NCBI RefSeq assembly: GCF_020179425.1
Contig: NZ_JAILYM010000007.1
Location: 62,001 to 126,000 of the forward strand
Length of the DNA: 64,000 nucleotides
Direction: 5' to 3'
Origin: Novosphingobium percolationis
Lineage (GTDB): Bacteria > Pseudomonadota > Alphaproteobacteria > Sphingomonadales > Sphingomonadaceae
How positions within the stretch are numbered: position 1 is the first letter of the stretch; every line of letters starts with the position of its first letter. Both the position numbers and the translations under genes were made by a program. This document shows, piece after piece, positions 50,606-60,287 of this stretch. The notes under the pieces are model-generated. The model saw only the letters and a program-made list of their open reading frames with translations, had not been told where the DNA came from and did not search any database.

Positions 50606-52156
50606 TCAGGTTCCGATCTTCCGCTCGCGACGCCGGCAATCCTGCCAGGACAAAAGCAGTGCGCCGAATGCCAGCGGGAACAGCAATAGCATCGCGCCAA
50701 GGCCGACACGCAGGCTGCTGAATTCGGTCGAGATCCGACCCGCCGCATATGGCCCCATGGCAAGGCCGAGGATCGTCGCCCCAAGAAAGAACGCAGCCGT
50801 TGCCGTGGCGCGGATCGATGCCGGGACGATGTTGACCATCGCCCCCGACGCCCCCCCCAGGCCGACGCTCATCAGAAACCACATTGGGAAGATGCAGAAG
50901 AGGAAGACCGTCGGCGAGTTGGTGGTCAACGAGACCAAGTTAGGGGCGACCGAAAGCGCGGACGCGCCCAGCACGACGAGAACTCTGCGCGAATTCTGTC
51001 CGTTGACGCCCACCCGGTCCCCTAGCGCGCCACCTGCGATGACGCCCAGCGCGCCGCCCATGGCCGCCATCCCCCCAACCACCAGCGCGACGGCCGTTGG
51101 CGAGATGCCATGGTACTGCATCGCAAACAGCGGCCCGAACGCCGAACTGGCGTAGGATATCGCGCTGATCAGGCCGTACCCGATATTGAGACCGACGATC
51201 GACTTCGACGCCCAGATCACCTCGAAAGCAGGCGGATCGTCACGACGGAGCGCACAAGCCCACGAATAGATTGCGTAAATGCCGGTGCCCAGCGCGATCC
51301 ACTGCACCATATCGCCAAGCAAAAACGTCAAAGCCGCAACACTTGCGGCGATCACGCCAAGACCGACAATGTTTTCCAGCAACGCGCGGCCGCCACGCCT
51401 CGCCGCAGCAACGATCGTGAACGGCGGAACGATCGTCCCGAGATCGGCGACAAACGCACCGAATGCGAGCCGGGGCGGGACATCGGGCACCACCACCCCC
51501 TCGAACCGGCCACGACGGGGCTCGCGCAAGCTGCGCACCCACATCGACAGCAGCAGGCCTGGCACGCCCACCGCGAGGAACGCCGCCTGCCAGCCAGCAA
51601 GGTCGAAGGGACGCGCGCCTACGGGGAATGCCCGGTTCCAGGCACTCGCGATCGACGTGCCGAGGAACAGCGAGATGCCGCCGCCCAGATAGATTCCGGC
51701 TGAGTATATCGCGATGGCAGTCGCCCGCCGCCGCGGTGGGAAGTAGTCCGAGAGCAGCGAATAGGCACATGGCCCAGCCGTCGCTTCGCCAACGCCCACG
51801 CCGATCCGGGCCGCGCCCAATTGCATGAAATTGCCCGATAAGCCCGACAGGGCGGTCATCCCGGACCAGAGCGCAAGACCCAGCGAGAGCAGCCTCGTGC
51901 GGGCATAGCGGTCGGCCAGCTTGCCGAGCGGGATCCCGAACAGGGCATAGAACACGCCGAAGGCGGTGCCATAGAGAAAGCCGAACTGACCGTCATCGAT
52001 CTTGAGATCGTGCTTGATGTCGACAGCCAGAATGGTCAGCAACTGCCGATCAACGAAGTTCAGCAGACAGACCAGGACCAGCACGCCCAGCGCGTACCAA
52101 CTATACCTTTCCACCCGAGCGGCACTGTCCGTCCCGGCATCCTTTTCCTCACCCAT
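50606..52156 (-). CDS. MFS transporter, Spinster-like
   Basis: A 516-residue transporter with about twelve predicted membrane helices. MFS motif A appears as GKLADRYARTRLLSLGL after the second helix, with VDRQLLTILAVDIKHDLKIDD in the first helix and loop, as in the spinster/Spns group. The other half repeats the pattern (GGALGDRVG). Substrate is unknown; relatives carry sphingosine-1-phosphate, lipids or sugars. The start overlaps the end of queC by 8 bases. Confidence 0.88.
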   Translation of the reverse strand: MGEEKDAGTDSAARVERYSWYALGVLVLVCLLNFVDRQLLTILAVDIKHDLKIDDGQFGFLYGTAFGVFYALFGIPLGKLADRYARTRLLSLGLALWSGMTALSGLSGNFMQLGAARIGVGVGEATAGPCAYSLLSDYFPPRRRATAIAIYSAGIYLGGGISLFLGTSIASAWNRAFPVGARPFDLAGWQAAFLAVGVPGLLLSMWVRSLREPRRGRFEGVVVPDVPPRLAFGAFVADLGTIVPPFTIVAAARRGGRALLENIVGLGVIAASVAALTFLLGDMVQWIALGTGIYAIYSWACALRRDDPPAFEVIWASKSIVGLNIGYGLISAISYASSAFGPLFAMQYHGISPTAVALVVGGMAAMGGALGVIAGGALGDRVGVNGQNSRRVLVVLGASALSVAPNLVSLTTNSPTVFLFCIFPMWFLMSVGLGGASGAMVNIVPASIRATATAAFFLGATILGLAMGPYAAGRISTEFSSLRVGLGAMLLLFPLAFGALLLSWQDCRRRERKIGT

Positions 52157-52844
52157 ATTTTGTCCCGTCTTGCAGGCCCGCCTCTTCAAACCCGGCACGA
52201 CGCAGACGGCAGCTGTCGCATTGACCGCAAGCGCGGCCATCGGGAAGGGGATCGTAGCACGACCAACTCTGGCCTGCATCAAGTCCGAGACGCGCAGCTT
52301 CGCGCGCAATTTCCGACTTTTTCAAGTGTTGGAGCGGCGCGTGAACCTTGACCGTCCCACCCTCCGAACCGACGCGCGTCGCAATGCGGGCCAGTGATTC
52401 GAAGCCGGCGACGAACTCTGGTCGGCAATCAGGGTAGCCTGAATAATCGAGCGCGTTCACGCCGATGAACAGATCGCTCGATCCTGCCGCCTCGGCCCAT
52501 GCCAACGCGAGCGAGAGGAATACGAGGTTGCGCGCAGGCACGTAGGTTACCGGGATGTCGTCACCCACTCCATCCTTGGGTACGTCGATGTCGGCTGTCA
52601 GGGCCGAGCCGCCGAATTGGCGCAGGTCGAGCGGCAGGATCACGTGGCGCTCGACCCCCAGCCGCGTCGCAATGATGCGGGCAGCGTCCAGTTCGATGCG
52701 ATGTCGCTGGTTGTAGTCGATCGTCAGCGCCAGAACGCGAAAGCCCTGCTCGATGGCCAAGCCGGCACAGACCATCGAATCCAGGCCACCCGACAGCAGC
52801 ACCACGGCGAGCGGCGCCTCGGCGCCCGTTTCCAATTGCTTCAT
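52149..52844 (-). CDS. queC: 7-cyano-7-deazaguanine synthase
   Basis: QueC converts 7-carboxy-7-deazaguanine to preQ0 using ATP and ammonia in queuosine synthesis. The 231 residues start with the PP-loop LLSGGLDSMVCAG near residue 17 and end with the zinc-binding Cys set CYDPLPDGRACGQCDSCRLR. YVPARNLVFLSLALAWAEA is also typical. No queD or queE is adjacent. The last codons overlap the MFS start, suggesting co-transcription. Confidence 0.95.
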   Translation of the reverse strand: MKQLETGAEAPLAVVLLSGGLDSMVCAGLAIEQGFRVLALTIDYNQRHRIELDAARIIATRLGVERHVILPLDLRQFGGSALTADIDVPKDGVGDDIPVTYVPARNLVFLSLALAWAEAAGSSDLFIGVNALDYSGYPDCRPEFVAGFESLARIATRVGSEGGTVKVHAPLQHLKKSEIAREAARLGLDAGQSWSCYDPLPDGRACGQCDSCRLRRAGFEEAGLQDGTKYG

Positions 52845-52902
52845 GCAGAGGGGCTAGCCCGCGCGCAATGGCGTGGCAATGGTCGCCGGGCGGGGGCAGA
52901 CG

Positions 52903-53316
52903 TCAGCGCCGACAGGGACCGGCACGACGTGCTTCTGCCACGAACGCGAACGGCAGGCCATTGGCAATCCCTTGCGTCTCGATCTGGGCAAGGCGGGGAT
53001 TCTCCAGCCGGATGCGCGTATGGCCATAGCCATTGCCGGGACAGACGTACTGGACGGTGACCGAAGCCTCGCCATCTTCGATGATAGTGCTGCGACACTG
53101 CAGGCCAGGATGACGCAACTGGATCAGCGTCCTTCCATTGCCAAGGCAGCGCCGGCTGCCGCCCCCTCCGCCGTCGCGCTGCCGCAATTCCCATTGGCCG
53201 GATTCGAACCGATCGAGCATGGCGAGGGATGGCGCCCCCGCCACGACGACGCCCCCCATCAGGGCGATGGCTGCCGCCAGCAGGCGCGCGGCGCGGACGA
53301 ACTGAACTCTACCCAT
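52903..53316 (-). CDS. Exported hypothetical protein (DUF3617-like)
   Basis: A 137-residue protein with a membrane-spanning or signal segment (ARLLAAAIALMGGVVVAGA, about 8-26). The rest contains MLDRFESGQWELRQRDG, then paired Cys (RRCLGNGR, LQCRSTI, YVCPGNG, AGPCRR). The ...GQWEL... opening and disulfide pattern resemble DUF3617-type periplasmic proteins, but identity is not certain. It lies between hslO and queC, both on the same strand. The start at 53316 removes a region of poor coding appearance. Confidence 0.65.
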   Translation of the reverse strand: MGRVQFVRAARLLAAAIALMGGVVVAGAPSLAMLDRFESGQWELRQRDGGGGGSRRCLGNGRTLIQLRHPGLQCRSTIIEDGEASVTVQYVCPGNGYGHTRIRLENPRLAQIETQGIANGLPFAFVAEARRAGPCRR

Positions 53317-53414
53317 GGCGCGATCCGGGATCGGAACCGGCGTCCCCCTGACACCGGCGCTCCCTTCCTTTAGCGCGCATTCGTGCGGTTTTGAATTACC
53401 GCGATCAGGGGATG

Positions 53415-54323
53415 CTACACATTCTCGATGCGAAACACCTTCGAGCAGAAGGCGCAATCGACCAGGATTTCACCCTCGTCGTTGGCCATGTCGATGCGCT
53501 CCTCGGCCGGGAAGCGCCCGATCAGGTCGCGGTAATGTTCCAGCGTGCAGCGGCAGCCTCGCGACAGGAACGCACCCTTTTCGACCCGCACTTCACGCTC
53601 TTCGTGGAACAGCCGCCAGAGCAGCGATTCGAGACCCAGCCCCGGATCGGCCAGTTCCTCGCGGCGGACCGCGCCTCCCATGATCGAGACATGCTCCCAT
53701 TCAGGATGATCGAGCCGGACATGCAGCCGCTCGCGGCCTTCCTCGCCCTCGGGCAGGTGCTGCAGCAACAGGCCGCCAGCGCAATGGTGTCCTTCTTCGT
53801 TGCCGAGGCCGACGCGAATCAGCGTCGGGACCTGCTCGGATTGCCAAAAGTAGCTTTCGCAGGCCTCGCTCAGCCGTTCGCCCTCCAGCGGCACGATCCC
53901 CTGATAGCGCTGGCCCGTGGCGGCAAGATCGAAGGTGATCGCAAGATATCCGTCGCCGAACAGCGAATGCAGGCTCGGGTTCGGCCCCAACTCGTCAAGC
54001 CGTGCCCGATCGTGCCGCACGTACCCGCGCAGTTCGCCATTGCGACAGTCGCACACCAGCAGTTCGACGACGCCGTCCTGGGTCTGCGCCTGCATGGTCA
54101 GTTGCCCATCGCCTTCCTTGAGTAGCGAACCGAGCAACGCCGTCAGCACAAGCGCCTCGGCCAAGAGGTTGCGGATCGGTGCGGGGTAGGCGTGGGCAGA
54201 AACGATCGTGTCCAGCACCGGCCCCAGCCGCACCATCCGCCCGCGCGCATCGCGGTCGGGGATGGTGAAGTGGAGCAGGCGGTCGAAGCCGGTATCGCCA
54301 CCGGGCAGGTCGGTCGAACTCAT
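53415..54323 (-). CDS. hslO: Hsp33 redox-regulated chaperone
   Basis: A 302-residue chaperone that is activated by oxidation. The N-terminal domain contains the LLGSLLKEGDGQLTMQAQ and LGNEEGHHCAGGLLLQHLP segments. The C-terminal redox switch has CRC near residue 263 and CAFC near 295, the four zinc-binding Cys. It follows argF by 8 bases, an arrangement (argD-argF-hslO) common in alphaproteobacteria and probably one transcript. Confidence 0.93.
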   Translation of the reverse strand: MSSTDLPGGDTGFDRLLHFTIPDRDARGRMVRLGPVLDTIVSAHAYPAPIRNLLAEALVLTALLGSLLKEGDGQLTMQAQTQDGVVELLVCDCRNGELRGYVRHDRARLDELGPNPSLHSLFGDGYLAITFDLAATGQRYQGIVPLEGERLSEACESYFWQSEQVPTLIRVGLGNEEGHHCAGGLLLQHLPEGEEGRERLHVRLDHPEWEHVSIMGGAVRREELADPGLGLESLLWRLFHEEREVRVEKGAFLSRGCRCTLEHYRDLIGRFPAEERIDMANDEGEILVDCAFCSKVFRIENV

Positions 54324-54331
54324 GGCGCCCT

Positions 54332-55261
54332 CTAGATCTGCCCGAACACCCAGCGCAGTACCGACTTCTGCGCATGGATGCGGTTCTCCGCCTCGTCCCA
54401 CACCACCGAGCGCGGCCCGTCGATCACCGCGTCGGTGACCTCCTCATTTCGGTGCGCGGGCAGGCAGTGAAGGAACAGCGCATCGGCCTTGGCCCTGACC
54501 ATCAGCGCATCGTTGACCTGATAGGGCGCCATCGCCGCCAGCTTGGCCTCGGCGTGGGCCTGGCCCATCGAGATCCAGGTGTCGGTCACGACCACGTCGG
54601 CGCCGGCGACGGCTTCGGCCGCATCGCGGTGCAGGCTGATGCGCGCGCCGCCAGCTTCCGCCAGCGCGATGAAGCCTGCGTCGGACTCATAGCCCTCTGG
54701 CACGCCGATGCGGACATTGAACTTCATCAGCCCGGCCGCTTCGACGATCGAGTTCAGGACGTTGTTGCCGTCGCCCAGCCAGGCGACTTCAAGCCCAGGC
54801 AGCGCCTTGCCGTGCTCGATCACGGTCAGCAGGTCCGCCATGATCTGGCAGGGGTGCGACAGGTCGGTCAGCCCGTTGATCACCGGCACCGTCGCGTAAT
54901 GCGCCAGTTCCTCGATCTTGGCGTGATCGTCGGTGCGCAACATGATCGCGTCGGCCATGCGGCTCAGCACGCGGGCGGTATCGGCGATGGTCTCGCCGCG
55001 GCCGAGCTGCGTGGTCCCAGAATCAAGGATGACGGCGCCGCCGCCCAGCTGGCGCATTGCGATGTCGAAGGACACGCGCGTGCGGGTCGAATTCTTCTCG
55101 AACACCATGGCCAGGACGTGGTCGGCCAGCGGCGCATCGGCATCGACGCGCCCCTTCGGCTGGCCATCGCGCGCGCGCTTGCGGTCGATCGCATCGGCAA
55201 GAATCGCGGCGACCCCGTCGCCACCCGCGTCGGCAAGGTTGAGGAAGTGCCGGGTGCTCAT
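54332..55261 (-). CDS. argF: Ornithine carbamoyltransferase
   Basis: ArgF makes citrulline from ornithine and carbamoyl phosphate in arginine synthesis. The 309 residues carry the carbamoyl-phosphate site [13 protein letters not shown] near 52-64, DLSHPCQ near 132 and the ornithine-binding HCLPAHR near 268. The HPCQ and HCLP pair are diagnostic. ATG overlaps the argD stop (55258-55261). Confidence 0.96.
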   Translation of the reverse strand: MSTRHFLNLADAGGDGVAAILADAIDRKRARDGQPKGRVDADAPLADHVLAMVFEKNSTRTRVSFDIAMRQLGGGAVILDSGTTQLGRGETIADTARVLSRMADAIMLRTDDHAKIEELAHYATVPVINGLTDLSHPCQIMADLLTVIEHGKALPGLEVAWLGDGNNVLNSIVEAAGLMKFNVRIGVPEGYESDAGFIALAEAGGARISLHRDAAEAVAGADVVVTDTWISMGQAHAEAKLAAMAPYQVNDALMVRAKADALFLHCLPAHRNEEVTDAVIDGPRSVVWDEAENRIHAQKSVLRWVFGQI

Positions 55262-56451
55262 GTGGCAGGACCTTCGGGATTGTAGCTGGCGGCGGCAGCC
55301 GAGAGCTTATCCATGAATTCGTCGATTTCAGCGTCACCGATGACCAGCGGCGGCAGGACACGAAAGGTCGTGTCGCCAGCAGCAACGGTCAGCAACTGGT
55401 GGTTGTCGCGCATGTGCGCCACGAACGCACGCGGCTCGACCTTCATCTTCACGCCCAGCATCAAGCCCCGACCGCGCACCAGTTCGAACAAGTCCGGATA
55501 GTTGCCGATGAACTGCTCGAGCCGACCGCGCAGGCGTTCCCCCTTCGCGGTGACATCGGCCAGGAATTCGGGATTGGCGACCACGTCGAGCACGGCCTCG
55601 CCCGCGGCCATTGCCAGCGGGTTGCCACCATAGGTGCTGCCGTGCGTGCCGATCACCATGCCGCGCGCCGCCTTTTCGGTGGCGAGGCAGGCCCCCATCG
55701 GGAAGCCACCGCCGATGCCCTTGGCCGTGGCCATGATATCCGGCACGACACCGTACTGCTCGTAGGCATAAAGCGTGCCGGTGCGGGCAACGCCGCACTG
55801 TACTTCGTCGAAGATCAGCATCAGGTCATGCTCGTCGCACAGCGCGCGCAGGCCCTTGAGGAATTCGTCCGAAGCGTCACGGATGCCGCCTTCGCCCTGG
55901 ATCGGTTCGACCAGGAAGCCCGCCGTATTTGGGCCGATCGCGGCGCGCGCGCCGTCGAGATCGTCGAAGTCGACGTATTTGAAGCCCTGCAGCAAGGGCA
56001 GGAACCCCTTGTGCATCTTTTCCTGATTCGACGCGCTGATCGTCGCCATCGTGCGCCCGTGGAAGGCGTTCTTGAAGGTGATCAGCTCGTACTTGTCGTC
56101 GTGGCCGACGTGGCTGTGGTAGGCGCGCGCGGTCTTGATCGCGCACTCCACTGCCTCCGCGCCCGAATTGGTGAAGAACACCGTATCCGCGAAGGTCAGA
56201 TCGACCAGCCGCTGCGCCAGGTGCTCGCCTTGGGGGCTGCCATAGAGGTTGGAGACGTGCATCAGCGTCACCGTCTGCCGCTGGATCGCGCCGATCAGAT
56301 GCTCGTTCGAATGGCCGAGCAGGTTCACCGCGATGCCGCTGGCGAAATCGAGATAGCGCGTGCCGTCTTCGGAAATCAGGTGGCAATGTTCGCCTCGCAC
56401 CGGACGCACGCCGCACCGGGGGTACACGGGCATCAGCGGGGTGATCGACAT
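55258..56451 (-). CDS. argD: Acetylornithine aminotransferase
   Basis: A 397-residue class III PLP aminotransferase that makes N-acetylornithine in arginine synthesis (and may also act in succinylornithine breakdown, given astA in this window). The cofactor region includes [15 protein letters not shown] near 100, [26 protein letters not shown] and the Schiff-base Lys in [13 protein letters not shown] near 254. The start at 56451 has AGGAG at a proper distance; an ATG two codons earlier (56457) abuts the AGGAG. Confidence 0.94.
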   Translation of the reverse strand: MSITPLMPVYPRCGVRPVRGEHCHLISEDGTRYLDFASGIAVNLLGHSNEHLIGAIQRQTVTLMHVSNLYGSPQGEHLAQRLVDLTFADTVFFTNSGAEAVECAIKTARAYHSHVGHDDKYELITFKNAFHGRTMATISASNQEKMHKGFLPLLQGFKYVDFDDLDGARAAIGPNTAGFLVEPIQGEGGIRDASDEFLKGLRALCDEHDLMLIFDEVQCGVARTGTLYAYEQYGVVPDIMATAKGIGGGFPMGACLATEKAARGMVIGTHGSTYGGNPLAMAAGEAVLDVVANPEFLADVTAKGERLRGRLEQFIGNYPDLFELVRGRGLMLGVKMKVEPRAFVAHMRDNHQLLTVAAGDTTFRVLPPLVIGDAEIDEFMDKLSAAAASYNPEGPAT

Positions 56452-56534
56452 GGACATCTCCTGTTTTCGCGAATCGGTCCGGCCGCCTACCTTGGGCCGG
56501 GGTCCGGGATGGGATCGGGAATCGCAAACGACAA

Positions 56535-56559
56535 ATGGCGGCCCCGGAAGGGCCGCCAT
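56535..56559 (-). terminator. Terminator after the double cold-shock gene
   Basis: A perfect 10-bp stem (ATGGCGGCCC, 56535-56544, with GGGCCGCCAT, 56550-56559) has a 5-nt loop and is followed in the minus direction by TTTGTCGTTT. It lies about 65 nt after the cold-shock stop and 84 nt before argD. Confidence 0.75.
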
Positions 56560-56622
56560 CTGTGCACGTTTAGGCTTTTGCAGGCCCCCGGTCAAACCGA
56601 CCAAGGGGCGATGCGATCGGGA

Positions 56623-57402
56623 TCAACCCTGGACGGGCACCAGGTTGACCGCCGAGTGCTTGCCTCGTCGATCGACCTCGAGGTCGAACTCAAGCTTGTC
56701 GCCCTCGTTCAACTCGCGCAGGCCCGAACGCTCGACAGCGCTGATGTGCACGAATGCGTCCGGCTGGCCGTCATCGCGGGTGATGAAGCCGAAGCCCTTC
56801 ATCGCGTTGAAGAACTTGACCGTGCCGGTCGCCTTCTCGCCGGTCAGCTGACGCTGCGGCGCGGCGGGCTTGGCCGCCACTTCGATCACGTCGCCCACGA
56901 CCTGAAGGTCGGCAGCCGAGATCTTGCCGCCGCGATCGACCAGGTTGAATTCGAGCTGCTGCCCTTCGGCCAGGCCTTCAAGACCGGCACGTTCGACCGC
57001 GCTGATGTGGACGAACACGTCCTCACCACCGTCTTCACGCTGGATGAAGCCGAAGCCCTTCTGGCCGTTGAAGAACTTGACGACACCCTTGCCGGTGCCG
57101 ACCACCTGGGCAGGCATGCCACCGCCGCGCGGGCCGCCGAAGCCGCCACCACCGCCGCCGCCACGGGGACCGCCAAAGCCGCCGCCGCCACCGCCGCCGA
57201 AGCCGCCACGGTCGCCGCCGCCGAAACCACCACGGTCGCCGCCGCCGAAACCACCGCGACCGCCGCCGCCGCCAAAGCCGCCGCGGTCAAACCCGCCGCC
57301 GAAGCCGCCGCCGCCGCCACCGCCGTAGGGATCAAAACCTTCGTCGCCGAAACCGTCGCGCTTGTCGCGTCCGCGACCCCGCCGCCCTCTGTCAAAACCC
57401 AT
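56623..57402 (-). CDS. Double cold-shock-domain protein with RGG-like N terminus
   Basis: A 259-residue RNA/DNA-binding protein. Residues 1-95 are Gly/Arg/Phe-rich (RGGFGGG repeats). CSD1 spans about 103-168 with RNP1 KGFGFIQ (116-122) and RNP2 VFVHIS; CSD2 spans about 190-257 with KGFGFIT and AFVHIS. Alphaproteobacterial tandem CSDs are known, usually without such an extension. An internal ATG at 57117 (Met96) could make the bare two-domain form, but its ribosome site is weak. A long leader runs up to about 57515. Confidence 0.87.
   Translation of the reverse strand: MGFDRGRRGRGRDKRDGFGDEGFDPYGGGGGGGFGGGFDRGGFGGGGGRGGFGGGDRGGFGGGDRGGFGGGGGGGFGGPRGGGGGGGFGGPRGGGMPAQVVGTGKGVVKFFNGQKGFGFIQREDGGEDVFVHISAVERAGLEGLAEGQQLEFNLVDRGGKISAADLQVVGDVIEVAAKPAAPQRQLTGEKATGTVKFFNAMKGFGFITRDDGQPDAFVHISAVERSGLRELNEGDKLEFDLEVDRRGKHSAVNLVPVQG
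57197..57268 (-). repeat. 24-bp tandem repeats encoding GGFGGGDR units
   Basis: Three consecutive 24-bp units (57197-57220, 57221-57244, 57245-57268) differ at only a few positions. They encode the Gly/Arg/Phe-rich region of the cold-shock protein. Such units can change in number by slippage. Confidence 0.7.
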
Positions 57403-57521
57403 AGAAACCAATAAACCTTCGTTCCGGCCTGCTTTCCCGGCGCCGCAGGCCGGACACGGATGCCGGCGGCACGACAAAGAATCACGCCAGCGCCAGGCCA
57501 GCCCTCTCCATTGCGATCGTG

Positions 57522-57527
57522 ACTATA
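57522..57527 (-). promoter_or_regulatory. Possible -10 box of the cold-shock gene
   Basis: TATAGT on the minus strand lies about 120 nt upstream of the cold-shock start. A -35 match 17 nt further (TTCGCGC) is poor. If used, the mRNA leader would be about 110 nt, in line with the long leaders of cold-shock genes. Confidence 0.3.
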
Positions 57528-57655
57528 ACCCACAAAAAGCCCCAGCGCGAACGGAATCATCGAAAATACGCGCAAAGGGTGCGAAATACTTTGACATTTG
57601 ATCGTACCCCGGTCTCGCCTTGCCCTTGCTGCCGCGTTTCGCCACAGTCGAAGCC

Positions 57656-58477
57656 ATGGACATAGTTGCGCTTCTTGCCGATCCGGCCGCCTGGGCCGCC
57701 TTCGTCACCCTCGTGCTGCTCGAGATCGTGCTCGGCATCGACAATCTCGTGTTCATCGCGATCCTCTCGAACAAGCTGCCGCCCGAACAGCAGCAGAAGG
57801 CGCGGCGAATCGGGCTCATGCTGGCGCTCGGCTTGCGGCTGGGCCTGCTCACCCTGATCGGCTGGATCGTGACGCTCCAAGCGCCCCTGATCGACCTCGG
57901 CATCTCGGGTGCTCCCGGTGCGCATGGCGAACCCTCGTTCGAGACGGCCTTTTCGGGCCGCGACCTGATCCTCATTGCAGGCGGCCTGTTCCTGTTGTGG
58001 AAGGCGACCAAGGAAATCCATCATGCCATCGATCCCGAGCCGAGCGGCGAACTGCTGGACCACAAGGGTCATGGCGGCGGCGCAAGTGGCGCGGGCAAGG
58101 CGGTTGCCGCCAACTTCGGCGCCACGATCGCCCAGATCATCGCTCTCGATCTCGTCTTCTCGATCGATTCGATCCTCACGGCCGTCGGCATGACCGACGA
58201 GATCGCGATCATGATCGCAGCCGTCGTCACCACCGTCTCGCTGATGATGGTCGCGGCCGATCCGCTGGCGAAGTTCATCGAGAAGAACCCCACGCTGGTC
58301 ATGCTGGCGCTCTCGTTCCTTGTGATGATCGGCCTCGTGCTGCTCGCCGACGGGTTCGGACTCCACATTCCCAAGGGATACATCTACGCGGCGATGGGCT
58401 TCTCGGTGTTCGTCGAGATGCTCAACATCGTCGGTCGCAACCGGCGCGAAAGACGCCGCGCCGCGACCGCCGACTGA
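57656..58477 (+). CDS. TerC family membrane protein
   Basis: A 273-residue integral membrane protein with seven or so helices. [22 protein letters not shown] near residues 18-40 and [26 protein letters not shown] near 158-183 are the two TerC signatures with conserved Asp residues for metal or proton movement. TerC-type proteins export manganese in several bacteria; this one has no ter operon. The start at 57656 ([10 protein letters not shown]) is standard; a TTG upstream would add an unrelated segment. Confidence 0.92.
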   Translation: MDIVALLADPAAWAAFVTLVLLEIVLGIDNLVFIAILSNKLPPEQQQKARRIGLMLALGLRLGLLTLIGWIVTLQAPLIDLGISGAPGAHGEPSFETAFSGRDLILIAGGLFLLWKATKEIHHAIDPEPSGELLDHKGHGGGASGAGKAVAANFGATIAQIIALDLVFSIDSILTAVGMTDEIAIMIAAVVTTVSLMMVAADPLAKFIEKNPTLVMLALSFLVMIGLVLLADGFGLHIPKGYIYAAMGFSVFVEMLNIVGRNRRERRRAATAD

Positions 58478-58490
58478 GAAGGAAAGCAGC

Positions 58491-58922
58491 ATGTTCCGCA
58501 AGATCGACGACAAGACGTACGCCAGCCCCCAGATCACGGTGGCCGACGTGGCCGAGGCCAAGGCGCTGGGCGTCGTCCTGATCGTCAACAACCGCCCCGA
58601 AGGCGAGGCCGACGACCAGACGCCGGGCGCCGAGATCGAAGCCGCGGCCCGCGCCGCAGGCATCGCCTATGTCGCCATTCCCGTCGGCCACGCCGGGTTC
58701 TCGCTGCCGCAGGTGGAGGCGCTCGACGCAGCGCTGGCCGCAGCGGGCGACGCGCCGGTGCTCGCCTATTGCCGTTCGGGCACACGCTCGACGCTGCTCT
58801 GGGCGCTGACCCAGGCCAAGCGCGGCATGGCGCCCGACGAAATCGCCACGCGCGCCGCGGGTGCAGGATACGACATCGCGCCGATCCGCGCCCAGGTCGA
58901 CATGCTCGCCGCCAACGGCTGA
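58491..58922 (+). CDS. TIGR01244/DUF442 phosphatase-like protein
   Basis: A 143-residue protein with the dual-specificity-phosphatase/rhodanese-like active loop YCRSGTRSTLLW (Cys near residue 94) and the N-terminal DDKTYASPQITVADVAEAKALG region typical of TIGR01244. The related Blh domain acts with sulfide or beta-lactamase-fold proteins; here it stands alone. A GAAAGGA site precedes the ATG. It lies 13 nt after terC. Confidence 0.88.
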   Translation: MFRKIDDKTYASPQITVADVAEAKALGVVLIVNNRPEGEADDQTPGAEIEAAARAAGIAYVAIPVGHAGFSLPQVEALDAALAAAGDAPVLAYCRSGTRSTLLWALTQAKRGMAPDEIATRAAGAGYDIAPIRAQVDMLAANG

Positions 58923-58944
58923 TCCGTTCTCGGGAAGGGGCACG

Positions 58945-59373
58945 ATGCAGACGGGGGGCTTCAACCTCATCGCGCTGGCGGTGCAGGCAGCACTGTCGTT
59001 GGCGGCGATTCTGTCGATCTGGTGGATCGCGCGGGCCATGAAGCTCGGCGGTGACAACCGCATCCATGATGCAGACCACGCGCGCGCGCTGGCCGAGGAA
59101 GCGATCTGCGGCTTCGATCCGGTGGATGTGGCGCTGGACCGCGCGCGGATCGGGGCGCTGGTGCGCAGCGCCGACGGGCGCGTGCTGCTGCTGCGCCGCC
59201 ACGGCAGCCACTTCGCCGCGCGCCTGCTCAGTTCGCACGCCGGGATCCGGCTCGATCGCCAGTTCCTGACCATCGCCACGACAGATCGGCGCTTTGGCGC
59301 CATAACGCTCGATCTGGGCCCTCAGGCGCAGATCTGGGCTGCCAGCCTGCGGCGCCTCGGAGCTTCCGCATGA
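58945..59373 (+). CDS. Membrane-anchored conserved hypothetical protein
   Basis: A 142-residue protein with one N-terminal helix (LIALAVQAALSLAAILSIWWIARAM, about 7-31) and a soluble domain with IHDADHARALAEEAICGFDPVDVALDRARIGALVRSADGRVLLLRR. No family is recognised. It lies 22 nt after the DUF442 gene, and its TGA overlaps the ATG of the hydroxylase (ATGA at 59370-59373), implying coupled synthesis. It may be an accessory factor of that enzyme. Confidence 0.7.
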   Translation: MQTGGFNLIALAVQAALSLAAILSIWWIARAMKLGGDNRIHDADHARALAEEAICGFDPVDVALDRARIGALVRSADGRVLLLRRHGSHFAARLLSSHAGIRLDRQFLTIATTDRRFGAITLDLGPQAQIWAASLRRLGASA

Positions 59374-60287
59374 AGCCGCTGGACCATCCGGTGGACGTCG
59401 TCGTCTATGCGATCCCGTTCTTCATCCTCGCCATCGTGCTGGAGATGATCTGGGCCGGACGACGTCGCCCCGACGCCTATGAGCCAGCAGACACGCTGGC
59501 CAGTCTCGCGCTCGGGCTTGGAAGCACGATCGCAGGCGCGCTGACGGCGGGGCTGGTCTATGCCGCCGCGACATGGCTTTACGCGCATCGCATCGCCACT
59601 GTGCCGTGGGCATGGTGGGCGTGGATCGCCTGCTTCCTGCTCGACGACTTCAACTACTATTGGGCGCACCGCACCGGCCACCGCGTGCGCTGGTTCTGGG
59701 CCGCCCACGTCAACCATCATTCCAGCCAGCACTACAACCTGTCGACCGCGCTGCGCCAGACCTGGACTGGCTTCATTGCGCTATCCTTCGCCTTCCGGAT
59801 CTGGCCCGCGCTGCTGGGCTTTCCGCCCGCGATGATCGTCACGGTCGGCGCGGTGAACCTCGTCTACCAGTTCTGGATCCACACCGAGGCGGTGGGCCGC
59901 ATGCCGCGCTGGTGCGAAGCCGTGTTCAACACGCCCTCGCACCACCGCGTCCACCACGCCACCAACCCGCTCTATCTGGACCGCAACTATGCGGGCGTGC
60001 TGATCGTGTGGGACCGCCTGTTCGGCAGCTTCCAGCCGGAACTCGACGAAAGCGAGCCCGGTCTCGGCCGCATCCGCTATGGCATCGTGCGGCAACTGGG
60101 CAGCTTTCACCTGCTCAACGCCGCGTTCCATGAATGGGCGGCCATGCTGCGCGACTTCGCCACCGCGCCGTTCCGGCACAAGCTGTCGTATCTCGTGCGC
60201 GAACCCGGCTGGAGCCATGATGGCAGCCGCGAAAGCTCGGATGCGATCCGCGCGCGCTGGCGCGAACGGCGCGATCCGGCGGACTAA
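59370..60287 (+). CDS. Sterol desaturase / fatty acid hydroxylase family protein
   Basis: A 305-residue integral membrane di-iron enzyme. The three His clusters are HRTGH near residue 98-102, HVNHH near 112-116 and HHRVHH near 191-196. At least four hydrophobic segments surround them. Family members hydroxylate or desaturate sterols, carotenoids or fatty/sphingoid acyl chains; a role in lipid or carotenoid hydroxylation is plausible in a sphingomonad. The stop overlaps the convergent KGG-type gene. Confidence 0.88.
   Translation: MKPLDHPVDVVVYAIPFFILAIVLEMIWAGRRRPDAYEPADTLASLALGLGSTIAGALTAGLVYAAATWLYAHRIATVPWAWWAWIACFLLDDFNYYWAHRTGHRVRWFWAAHVNHHSSQHYNLSTALRQTWTGFIALSFAFRIWPALLGFPPAMIVTVGAVNLVYQFWIHTEAVGRMPRWCEAVFNTPSHHRVHHATNPLYLDRNYAGVLIVWDRLFGSFQPELDESEPGLGRIRYGIVRQLGSFHLLNAAFHEWAAMLRDFATAPFRHKLSYLVREPGWSHDGSRESSDAIRARWRERRDPAD

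Noticed and set aside
55399..57414. A 671-residue plus-strand frame with Ala/Thr/Glu repeats at its end
   Set aside because: It is antisense to argD and the cold-shock gene. The repeat-like end is only the complement of the Gly-rich codons.
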